DNA from: Jimgerdemannia flammicorona
Lineage: Eukaryota; Mucoromycota; Endogonomycetes; Endogonales; Endogonaceae
Reading direction: 5' to 3'
Assembly: GCA_003990745.1 (NCBI GenBank)
Contig: RBNI01003085.1
Span: 1 to 16,707, forward strand
Length of the DNA: 16,707 nucleotides
A model generated the notes under the pieces. It ran no database searches, was not told the origin of the DNA, and worked only from the letters and a program-made list of their open reading frames with translations. The first letter of the stretch is position 1; each line of letters opens with the position of its first letter. Positions 9,019-16,597 of this stretch are shown piece after piece. The position numbers were made by a program, and so were the translations under genes.

Positions 9019-9339
9019 CTCAATTTGGATTCGTTTTGTTTGTGTTTGTTTGTGATTTTTATCCTGCAACTGGGATTGACTCCCCCTTTATCTCTGCTTA
9101 TCTCTGGTGGTCATGTGGTTCCTAATTCGGTTCACCCCAAGTTGTGGCGCATCCTCCCTTTTGGGACATTGTATTTTGTATATAAGGACCACACTTTTGC
9201 ATGGTAATAAACAGCTGATACAATTTCGGTTACATTCTTTGTTCATCCCCCTTATATACGCTTTTCCACATGTCTTCCATTCACTTTGACACTGGCTCTG
9301 GGTTCACTCTCTTGGCTCCCACTGGGCCTTCTTCCTCCT
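9006..9339 (+). repeat. Direct PLE terminal-repeat body at the 5' end
   Basis: This body matches 12660-12992 in direct orientation and 8519-8852 in inverted orientation; both 5' arms are 334 bp long. It includes the promoter and the first codons of ORF1. Confidence 0.85.
9179..9186 (+). promoter_or_regulatory. TATA box of the PLE
   Basis: TATATAAG lies about 90 nt upstream of the ORF1 start. Its counterpart TATATAAGG is at 12832-12840 in the 3' copy, and the inverted copy carries the same motif pointing left. It is well placed to drive ORF1 from inside the terminal repeat. Confidence 0.5.
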
Positions 9340-10484
9340 CTGCTATACCACCTGCCCTCGGGGCCTCTGTCCTCATCGACGAAGTTATAGATGAGGTTCC
9401 TCCTCCTCCTCCCCCTGCCTTCACCCCCGCCACTGTTTCATTCGAGGCTTATGTCTTGTCCGCTGTTCTCTCCCTCCCTCTGGACCTTTGTCCTTCTGGT
9501 CATCCGCTCCTTTCTCAGTTCCAGTCAGTTCTTGCTCTCTCTGCCAAGGAGGCTCGTCTCTGCCATGATGTTGACATCATCACTCCACCTGCCATTCGCT
9601 ACTCTGTTCTCCCTGAGGCCCACTACCAAGCTCTCTCTGAAGAGGTTCATGCTGCCACTGCCGCCACCAAGCTTGCTGCTGCCGATGCCACTGCTGCTTC
9701 CACTGCCACTACCTCCACTTCCTTCCACCGTGCCTGTACCACTTTTGTGGCCTTCACCTCCTCTCACCTCTTGGATGCTGCCCCCTTCTGTGGCTTCGCC
9801 ATCCATGACGTTCCTTCGGTTGCTGCTGACATTGATGCTGTATGTCATTTCCTCCTCGCTGGCACCTCCTTCATTGCTCATCTTCATGAGCAGGAGATGT
9901 CTCGTGCCACCGCTGCTGCTCATGCTGCTGCCACTGCTCCCCTCCCCACCTCCCCTGAGGTTTCGGTCTCTGAGGCTATTCGTACCAAGGCTCATGCTAC
10001 TGCCCATACCGAGGTTCGTTCCTTCACCACTGCTGCTGCCAAGGCCCCCTCCAAGACTCCCGCCAAGACCCCTGCCAAGCCCAACCAGGCTTCATCGGCC
10101 TCCTCACAGTTCCCCTCCCCTGCCAAGGCCTCCTCTTCTATTTCCCCTGCCCCCAAGTGCAGCCATCAACTTGGTTCTTGTCCCATTGGGGCCTGGCCTT
10201 GTGCTGTCTGCTCTGGTCACCTCCACCATGCCTATTAGTATCCGGCCAAGTCCATCTGCCCCCATGGTGGTGTTCCTTGCACTGCTGCCCCTTCGGCTGC
10301 TCACTCTCCCTCCACCTCTTCTGCCGGTTCCTCCTCTGCCTCCTCTCTCCATGCCCCTGAATGCAAGGGCTGCACGAAAGCCTGTGGCCGCAAGGTCTGG
10401 CACTCTGACGGAGTGTGCTCCTGCTCATCAGGCTCACCACCTTCAAAAAAAGTCAGAGGGAAGGGGAAGACCTCCCACTCTTAA
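9270..10484 (+). pseudogene. PLE ORF1: Ala/Ser/Pro-rich protein with Cys-rich C-terminus
   Basis: The ATG at 9270 begins MSSIHFDTGSGFTLLAPTGP and lies within the terminal repeat. The frame is open to a TAG at 10236-10238 (CAG to TAG would explain it) and then to a TAA at 10482-10484, about 404 residues in all. The first 290 residues are rich in Ala, Ser, Thr and Pro, with predicted helical parts (AIRYSVLPEAHYQALSEEVH) and a Lys-Thr-Pro repeat (PSKTPAKTPAKP). The last quarter is Cys-rich: CPIGAWPC and CPHGGVPC, a repeated CPxGxxPC motif, then CKGCTKACGRKVWHSDGVCSC. This could be a metal-binding nucleic-acid module. No GIY-YIG motif is seen. A longer overlapping frame in this region is Pro/Leu-rich and is a shadow of this one. 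Confidence 0.6.
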
Positions 10485-10549
10485 ACTTTCCCCTGGTGTG
10501 GTTCTCCCCCAGTGTCCCTGTCCCCTCTTGAATTCCGTCATCGCTTCTG

Positions 10550-12498
10550 GTGCACCCTGAGTGGTTCCTCATGCTGTCCCCCCTTCATCTTTCCCAGTTG
10601 CTTGTCCTGAACTTTCGGGTTTATTCTTCTTCTGGGGCTCTTTTGTCCCCTCCCTTTTCTTTGGCTGACTGCCCCCTTTCTCCCCTTCAAGTCTTTGCCT
10701 TATCCCTGGGTCCTCACTTTGTCTTTCCTGCGACTCCCTCTCAATTCTCCTTCACCAATCTGGCTCATCTCCTGTGCTTTCGACATGCTCTTGACCTTGC
10801 CATCTTCTTTGAGGATTGTGGTGAGATGCCCTCTTGCTATTTTATTCCTAGTGATTGGGTCTCCCCTCCCAATGTCTCTTCACACTGTGTATTCTTGACA
10901 TGGCTTGCTCACTGTCCATTCCTGGACATGCTCGCTCTTGCTTGGTTTCGGACTGTGCTGTGCATACTGCACTTAAATTGGTCAAGCAACTGCCTTCGCA
11001 CTTGCTCACAGTCACTGATAAGAATCAGGGTTTTGCGCTTATTCCCAAATCGCTCTACCTTGATGGCCTTTCTGCCCTCCTTTGAGCCAAGGCTTATGAG
11101 CCTAGTGCTCTTGGATTGGATGAGGTTCTCACTCTTCTTCGGGTTTCTCTGGCTCATGCTAGATTACTTTCAGATTCTCCTTTTGTGAACCCCATTTTTA
11201 ACTTCTTCCAGGACTCTTTGTCCTCTCCGGATGTTCGTCTTCCAGTTTTCTATGCCCTTCCTAAAGTCCACAAGCCTACTTTGGCTTGGTGTCCTATCAT
11301 GGCTGCTTTTTGTTTGCCTACTACTGAGATTTTGAAGTGGCTTTCTCACTTCTTCCTCTCCTGGATGGCTCTTTTTCAGCACCATCTTGGGCCTGAGTAC
11401 ACTATTCTTCATGATACCCAGGAGCTCGCCCTTCTCTGCTCCACCATTGTACCTGTTCATTGTTTCTCCCATTTGGCCTCTGGTGATTTTTCATCTTTTT
11501 ATACTGCTATTCGTTTTGATGAGATCGATGATTGTCTTCACTTCTTGGGTTCCATTGTTTTCCCTTTGGATTCCCCTATCTTGTTGGCTTCTATTGTTGA
11601 GCTTATGCTCCTTGTCTGCTGCTCTAATTTCTTTGAGTCAGCCCTTGGCTGTTTTCACCAGATATCTGGTATTGCCATGGGAACGAATTATGCCCCCACC
11701 CTTGCCAACTTGGTTGGCTTGGCTCATGAACTGCATGTGATACATGATTCTACTTCACCTCTTTCCATCACATTCTGGGCTGGAGATATCTTCTTTTGCT
11801 ATTACATCGATGACTTTATCGTCTTCGCTGTTACTGGTGTCAATATCCCTAGTGTGTTCCTGAGTATCTACCCTCCCCATCATTCTATTACTTGGGTGTG
11901 CAGTATGACTAGTATTCCTTTTTTGGACCTTTCCGTTTCTCTTTCCCCCTTTCGAACTGTTGTATATTCTCATTTTCCTCATTCTCAACAGTTCTCTGAC
12001 TTCTTGTCCAACCATCCTTGTCGCACTCTTCTCAAATGTGTTCGTGGTGAGGCTTGTCATCTTGCTTTATGCTGCTCCCATCGTTCTGATTAGGTGTCTG
12101 CTGTTTGGGTTCTCAGCAACTTCGTGGTCCATCATCATGCCTACTCAATTTCTATTGTTTGCAATCTTCTTGCTTCAGTTGAATAGTCTGTTGTTCGCTC
12201 TTCCCTCCTCTCTCCCTCTTATTCCCCCTCCCTTTCCTCTCTCCCCCCTTACCCACTCTATACCCCCTCTTCTTTCCCACCCCCGATTCTTGTTGTACCA
12301 TTTAATCATGCTTGATGGGTTGCTCAATGCCCTGATACTGTCCTGCACTCTTCTCTTTCATGCCATGGACTTTCATCACTTCCTCAATGCCCTCTGATTG
12401 TCTGTTCACATCTTCCTTCTGTTTCTTCTTTAATCCATTGCTCTTGTTTTGCATTTTCGTCACCTTCTGGTGCCTCCAACTCTGTTGGAGAGGATTAA
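10550..12498 (+). pseudogene. Penelope-type reverse transcriptase, frameshifted and with stops
   Basis: The protein copies element RNA into DNA. The N-terminal part is read in one frame (LSLGPHFVFP, later IPSDWVSPP). After a frameshift near 10900-10945 it continues in the next frame: DKNQGFALIPKSLY (from 11017), FYALPKVHKP (11248-11277), the motif A region GDFSSFYTAI with Asp at 11485, motif B GIAMGTNYAP (11668), motif C YIDD (11803-11814) and FLDL (11920). These are the landmark motifs of PLE reverse transcriptases, and all three catalytic Asp codons remain. The usual Arg of the RPI motif is Cys here (TGT at 11290, one C-to-T from CGT). Stops at 11083 (TGA), 12091 (TAG), 12184 (TAG) and 12313 (TGA) are all possible C-to-T products. 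The thumb-like end includes ILVVPFN. The frame ends at 12496-12498 in the 3' terminal repeat, with no endonuclease. Confidence 0.8.
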
Positions 12499-12993
12499 AA
12501 AACATCCTTGCCCCCTCCGGGGTCTTGCACTCACTCCGAGGTCTCAGCCTTACTCCGCTCCCCTCTGCTGCCTTTGGCCTCTCGCTTTGCTTGAGCTTGC
12601 TGCAGCTCACTCCATTTCGGCCTCACCCCTTACTTGCGCTCACCTCTCCGGGGTCTGCGGATGTTTTTTAATCTTGATTTGGATTTATTTTGTTTGTTTT
12701 GTTTGTGATTTTTATCCTGCAACTGGGATTGGCTCCCCCTTTATCTCTGCTTATCTCTGGTGATCATGTGGTTCCTAATTCGGTTTGCCCCGAGTTGTGG
12801 CGCATCCTCTCTTTTGGGACATCGTATTTTATATATAAGGACTGCACTTTTGTGTGGCAATAAACAGCTGATGCAATTTCGGTTACGTTCTTTGTTTGTC
12901 CCCCTTATACACACTTTTCTACATGTCTTCTGTTCGCTTTGACACTGGCTCTGGGTTCGCTCTCTTGGCTCCTGCTGGGCCTTCTTCCTCCTC
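12494..12993 (+). repeat. 3' terminal repeat of the PLE
   Basis: It starts with the arm ATTAAAAAACATCC (12494-12507), then a GC-rich spacer (12508-12658), then the complementary arm GGATGTTTTTTAAT (12659-12672) and the body with TATA and AATAAA motifs. It also contains the first ~24 codons of ORF1 (MSSVRFDTGSGFALLAP). The 3' repeat is therefore equivalent to the beginning of another element copy placed head to tail, as described for PLEs. Confidence 0.85.
12859..12864 (+). terminator. Polyadenylation signal in the 3' terminal repeat
   Basis: AATAAA lies about 20 nt after the TATA motif of the 3' repeat. The same hexamer is at 9206-9211 in the 5' direct copy. In the 3' repeat it could end the element transcript. 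Confidence 0.4.
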
Positions 12994-13262
12994 TACAAAA
13001 TATAATTTAATGGTTGCTAAGATATAAAGCTAAATATAAATTCCAATAACTAAAACTACTAAGTTCCAGAGTCGGTACTGATGATTGTATAGATTCAGGA
13101 TGCTGGCATTATTTAGTATCACATCAAAATACTGGTGCTGGAACAATTTTGCATCACCTCAGAATACCAGTGCTGGTATTATCCAGTGTTATATGAGAAT
13201 ACCAGTGCTGGCATTATCCAGTGCAACAAAGAACTTAGAGCAGAAAGTTCAGGATCATGGGG
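12994..13262 (+). repeat. 269-bp direct duplication flanking the PLE, right copy
   Basis: Partner of 8250-8518. Its right edge joins the 3' end of the dead minus-strand gene (13235 and up), so the pre-insertion site lay at or just beyond the end of that gene. Confidence 0.85.
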
Positions 13263-14410
13263 GCTTCATCATCATCATTACTGAAGAAGATGAGATCCAT
13301 GAATTTATCATATAGGTTGTGTGTTTTGCATACTTTGTGTGCTTTGAGTATGTCATGTGGGATGACATCATCAATGATGTCATCACGTTCAGCTGTGGTA
13401 GGGAAATCGGGAACAAGATCTGGAGCTCTCTAGTCTATGAGGTTCTCTTCTACAAAATAAGGAACAAATGTGGAGTCTTGGGGAGGTCTAACCTGGATGC
13501 TTGGGCCTTAGAATACTGAGATCAATCCTTGCAGGAATTGATCTGGGTTGTCCTAGAGGATAGGGTGCCAGAAGTCTTCTACTTCTTCACTGTTGAGGGT
13601 GATAGTAGACTGGGCTTCTGTAGCTACCCTGGCTTCTAGTGCATCGATATGGCAGGATGACAGGTCTCTGAAGTCTGAGACTCTAACATACTCCAAGTTG
13701 GGGATCAACCATGGTGTATGCCTGAAGATCTGATGGATCTTCTTAGCTGTCCTCATTTCACATATATCTATGGGAGTGGCATCTTATAGCTCTTGGGTGC
13801 TGGTCTGTGGGAACTCCCGGCAGAGGAGGTTTCCTATTTCATACTCCTGCCACATTTAGAGGTATTCAGTAGTAATAGTGATCCTTGTTTCCATTTTGCG
13901 GCAGTAGAGAATGAAGTAATAAGGGTCTGTAGTACCCAGGTTGACACTAAGAGTCCTTCTTGAGTGGGTCCCCATGGCTCTTCTGATGTCTTGGAACATC
14001 CTTTCTTCAACCGAGATGTCTTGATAGTTCCTTGACCTTGAGGTTTGGCGGGCAGCAGGCATTTCATTTGTAGTAAGTTTTTGAGCTATTTTGGGATTAG
14101 TGGTTCTTATTGGTTGCTGCTACTATAGTTCCTTGATTCTTCTTTTATATTCTTCAGAATACTTATACTGTGGTCACAATAACTCACAGTTGGTCATTAT
14201 TGCTCATCTCGTATGCCATATGATCTTCTTATGCTCTGATCTAGTGGTTTTGCAAGGAAAGGCTATCTCCTGTGCTGATTTCATCATTCTGAGGTCACTG
14301 TTACATCTTCCTCCTAAATAAGGATCTTCCTGAGCATCCTTATTTATTGGTCCAGTCCTGAAAAATTTGCTGATCCCATAACCTCTGGCAAGGGGTTGAA
14401 AAGTAGTATT
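13235..14410 (-). pseudogene. Dead minus-strand gene of unknown family
   Basis: One minus-strand frame gives a continuous protein of about 390 residues from near 14410 to a TAA at 13237-13235. Pieces include ARGYGISKFFRTGPINK, DPYLGGRCNSDLRMMKSAQE, SEEYKRRIKEL followed by a Gln run, ISVEERMFQDIRRAMG, LSVNLGTTDPYYFILYCRKM, HTPWLIPNLEYVRVSDFRDL and a C-terminal acidic SNDDDDEAP. Stops are TGA 14207-14205 and 14176-14174, TAG TAG 14125-14120, TAA 13858-13856, TAA 13786-13784, TAG 13555-13553, TAA 13510-13508 and TAG 13432-13430. All would be Gln or Arg codons before a C-to-T change, and the double TAG falls in the Gln run. No catalytic motif is obvious; it could be a structural protein of a retroelement or a host protein. 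Its last codons run into the 269-bp duplication. Confidence 0.55.
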
Positions 14411-14708
14411 TATAGACTAGCATCTTCCCTTTGTATTTTGGCATGATGGTGAAGAGTCGCTCCCTTCATATAGAGCAAGGACCTGATTCTGATCTTGACC
14501 AATCAGTTGACGGTTCGAACTCCTCTGACTTTGAAAGTCTCATGGATGAGTAGTTGCCAGTGCCGTATCTCTTATAGAATGGTCCAGATAGATACATAGC
14601 TTGCTGGTCATAGGACATGCTGTTATGATTCGTGGACTAAAACCTCATGGGCGATCATCATGTTTTGCTTCTCTTGTATAGGTTCATGGTATTTCTTGAG
14701 TCTGTTCC
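14411..14708 (-). pseudogene. Probable 5' part of the dead gene, frameshifted
   Basis: Upstream on the minus strand, protein-like pieces occur in two other frames: LKKYHEPIQEKQNMMIAHEV near 14700-14640 and MSYDQQAMYLSGPFYKRYG from an ATG at 14618. The second continues toward MPKYKGKMLVYKYYF at about 14434. Joining these to the frame below 14410 would need two shifts, so this may be the decayed N-terminus or a neighbouring exon. A TATAAATA motif (about 14414-14407) on the minus strand falls inside and may be chance. Confidence 0.35.
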
Positions 14709-14732
14709 TTTTTTTTTTTTTTTTTTTTTTTT
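14709..14732. repeat. Poly-T tract, 24 T
   Basis: An uninterrupted T run separates the 5' end of the minus-strand dead gene from the leader of the plus-strand Gly-rich ORF. A similar tract stands before the other minus-strand dead gene (1393-1421). It could be a bidirectional promoter tract or an insertion tail. Confidence 0.8.
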
Positions 14733-14800
14733 ATAGTCACTTGGACTCTGCCTTTATTACCAGTCTATGAATAAGTATACATCACATCTCTATCCAGTAT

Positions 14801-14866
14801 CATTCAGGTTACACAACCTTTGAAGAGCACTTACAACATTGTTTTTAGAGAAAAGAGACTAATAAC
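14801..14866 (+). other. Conserved 5' leader of Gly-rich ORF copy 2
   Basis: CATTCAGGTTACACAACC starts 66 nt before the ATG, the same distance as in copy 1 (247-182, minus strand). The rest of the leader is A-rich and ends ACTAATAAC just before the ATG. Confidence 0.6.
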
Positions 14867-16487
14867 ATGGTGACTGACAGGCAACCTGAGGTGCATACTG
14901 GGCAGGGTGGCCCAAGCACTTTCGACTGGCAGCAGGTGGGGAGGGGTCTAGGCCTGGGGGGGAGTATGAGGGGGCTGCTGGTGGGTGGACATGGAAGGGG
15001 TAGAGGAGGTGGCAGAGGTTCAGGATCTGGGAGGATGAGCTTTGCAGAGATGGTGAAGGGGCGACAGCAGGCATCAGGGCTGGAGGACTGACTGAAGAAG
15101 GGCAAGAAGACTGAAAAGGTGATGGTGCAGGGGGGAGCAGCCCTTGGAAGGGGGGGCAGTAGAGCTGGGGGAGTAGTGGCTGGGGGGAGTATGACTGCTG
15201 ATGGCAACAGGACTGTCAATCTGGAAAAAAATCTAGATATGATGGCTGATGGTAAGGCTGAGTGGCTGAGGCTTAGAAGACAAGGGGACTTGGCGGATAG
15301 TGTAACGGGGCTGGCAGTAGCCCCATTGCTCAAAAAATCGATCTCGGTGTTCACAGTTACACTGTGCTTCCAGGGCCTAGTGGTGATGGTGAAAATGGTG
15401 CTGGGGCTCATTGCTAAGCAGGTGGCCGGAGCTGTGTTGGTGAAGTTTTTGAAGGGACTGGAGGGAGTGGAGGTGGGTTTTGAGGAGGCAGCACCATTGG
15501 AGGAGGTGCTGAAGGTTGGACTGGTGGTTGGGGAGGTGTGTATTCCAATGGTACATTGTCTGAAGTGGGATCCCAGGGTAGTCCAGCTGCTGGTGAAAGG
15601 AGTGCCAATGGTGACAGCAATGGAGACAAGAAAGAGGGTTGAGGATTTCATAGCAGAATATAGAGAGGTGGTGGATATCAGATTCAGGGTCTGGGAAGGG
15701 ACCTCACTCAGGACTGGTGACGTGGATGTGAGGATTTGGCTGGCTGGGAAGGAAGCTACTGGGAAGGTGAGAGACTGGTCTTTGGCAATAATCTGGGGAG
15801 TGATTTTGTATAAGGTGACGAGGGTGAAGGGAAGTGAGGAGGAGGAGGAGGATTTATTGGAAGTGCTGGAAGAGTTGGATGGTGCTGTAGAGAGGCATGC
15901 GAAGGCTTGGGTGGTTTTCTTAGAGTTGATGCATTTGGAGGTGGTGGATGGAAAGCAGATTCAAGTGACCAAGGAGCAGTGGGAAAGAGCTCAGGGGCGT
16001 AAGAGACAGGAAGAGCTGCTGGCCAAGCTGGATAACAGACTGCTGGGAAATGTGAGCAAGGTGAAGGGCCCAGAGGGTACAATTCAGAGTTCCAGAGGTG
16101 GTATATAGAGGACAGGGGGTGGCAGCTGGTGAGGAGGAACTGGTGGATGTCCCAGAGGTATGGGATGAGTCTGCAAGCACTGGAGCTAACACCACGATGT
16201 TGGAGAGAGGGAGGCCAGTAACTCTGGGGAGGAAGGAGGTAGGGAACTTGCTTTGGATGTATCAGATGATGAATAACCTGGTGGCGGAAGAGTTGGGGGA
16301 GGTGGACTTGCGAGTGATGAGTAATGAGCATTGGGCAGGGATACTGCAGGGGGATGGAGTAATGAAGGCGTTGAAGGCAGAAATTCTTGTGGTGTACCTA
16401 GAGGAGGAAGGGTATGAGGTAGATAAGGAGAGAGAGGCAGAGATGGCAGTCATTGCTGGAGAGAGGGCTGAATACTGCTGGAACTAG
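14867..16487 (+). pseudogene. Gly-rich repeat ORF, copy 2; possible retroelement ORF1
   Basis: The ATG at 14867 starts MVTDRQPEVHTGQGG. A TGA at 15089-15091 (CGA to TGA would explain it) interrupts a frame that then runs to a TAG at 16106-16108; a +1 shift near 16095-16105 joins it to a frame ending at 16485-16487, about 540 residues in total. The order is: Gly/Arg-rich segment (GRGRGGGRGSGSGR), then SFAEMVKGR, an Ala/Val-rich middle, then VVQLLVKGVPM followed by VEDFIAEYREVVDIRF and GDVDVRIWL, a Lys/Glu-rich helix (KEQWERAQGRKRQEELLAKL), and an acidic C-terminus. The VKGVP-x-Y-EVVDIRF spacing recalls the RRM-like RNA-binding part of some non-LTR retrotransposon first ORFs. That is inference from pattern only, and no CCHC knuckle is present. 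Copy 1 at the left window edge shares its start. No reverse transcriptase follows within the window. Confidence 0.55.
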
Positions 16488-16510
16488 TGCTCCTAACGAG
16501 TCAATTTAAT

Positions 16511-16597
16511 CTGGATTGGATTCGGATTGATTCGGATTGAATCCCATCCGGATGGATTCGAATCAGATTCGAATCGGATTCGAATCGGATTCGAATC
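16511..16597. repeat. Palindrome array: GATTCGAATC x4 at 11-bp period
   Basis: Four perfect 10-bp palindromes GATTCGAATC begin at 16555, 16566, 16577 and 16588, exactly 11 bp apart. Just before them lie a perfect 12-bp palindrome CCATCCGGATGG (16544-16555) and two GATTCGGATT words. The array starts about 70 bp after the stop of the Gly-rich ORF. An 11-bp step places all sites on nearly the same face of the helix, which would suit binding by a dimeric protein, or it may simply be a subterminal repeat of the element. Confidence 0.85.

Larger units (their letters stand above)
8519..12993 (+). mobile_element. Endonuclease-lacking Penelope-like retroelement
   Basis: The 4475-bp element carries a 5' fold-back terminal region, a Cys-rich ORF1, a Penelope-type reverse transcriptase and a 3' direct terminal repeat. 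Complex terminal repeats, partly inverted and partly direct, are typical of PLEs. No GIY-YIG endonuclease is present after the RT, whose frame stops inside the 3' terminal repeat, nor before it. This matches the endonuclease-deficient PLE branch (Athena, Coprina), which is known near telomeres in rotifers and fungi. I see no TTAGGG-type repeats at the ends here. Both outer ends carry the same sequence in inverted orientation (AGGAGGAAGAAGGCCC at 8519, its complement ending at 12992). Several stops and at least one frameshift make this copy non-functional. Confidence 0.8.

Noticed and set aside
9391..10560. Long 389-codon plus-strand frame in the PLE
   Set aside because: It overlaps ORF1 in another frame and is almost entirely Pro/Leu/Ser, the expected shadow of C/T-rich coding DNA. 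ORF1 has the terminal-repeat ATG and the Cys motifs.
12841..12900. Hammerhead ribozyme in the PLE terminal repeat
   Set aside because: PLEs often carry hammerhead motifs, and CTGATGCAATTTCGG looks similar, but the core CTGATGA and a properly placed GAAA are not both present on either strand.
13319..13519. 66-codon plus-strand ORF
   Set aside because: It is the antisense of the dead minus-strand gene, which has a much longer coherent frame.
319..14410. Non-standard genetic code with TAA and TAG read as Gln
   Set aside because: It would explain many stops, but TGA stops at Arg-like positions also occur (775-773, 11083, 12313, 14207, 15089), and frameshifts are present too. Mutational decay explains all of them.
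14845..15651. 268-codon minus-strand frame opposite the Gly-rich ORF
   Set aside because: Its Pro/Ser/Leu-rich composition mirrors the G-rich plus strand. The plus frame is supported by a second copy at 1-181.
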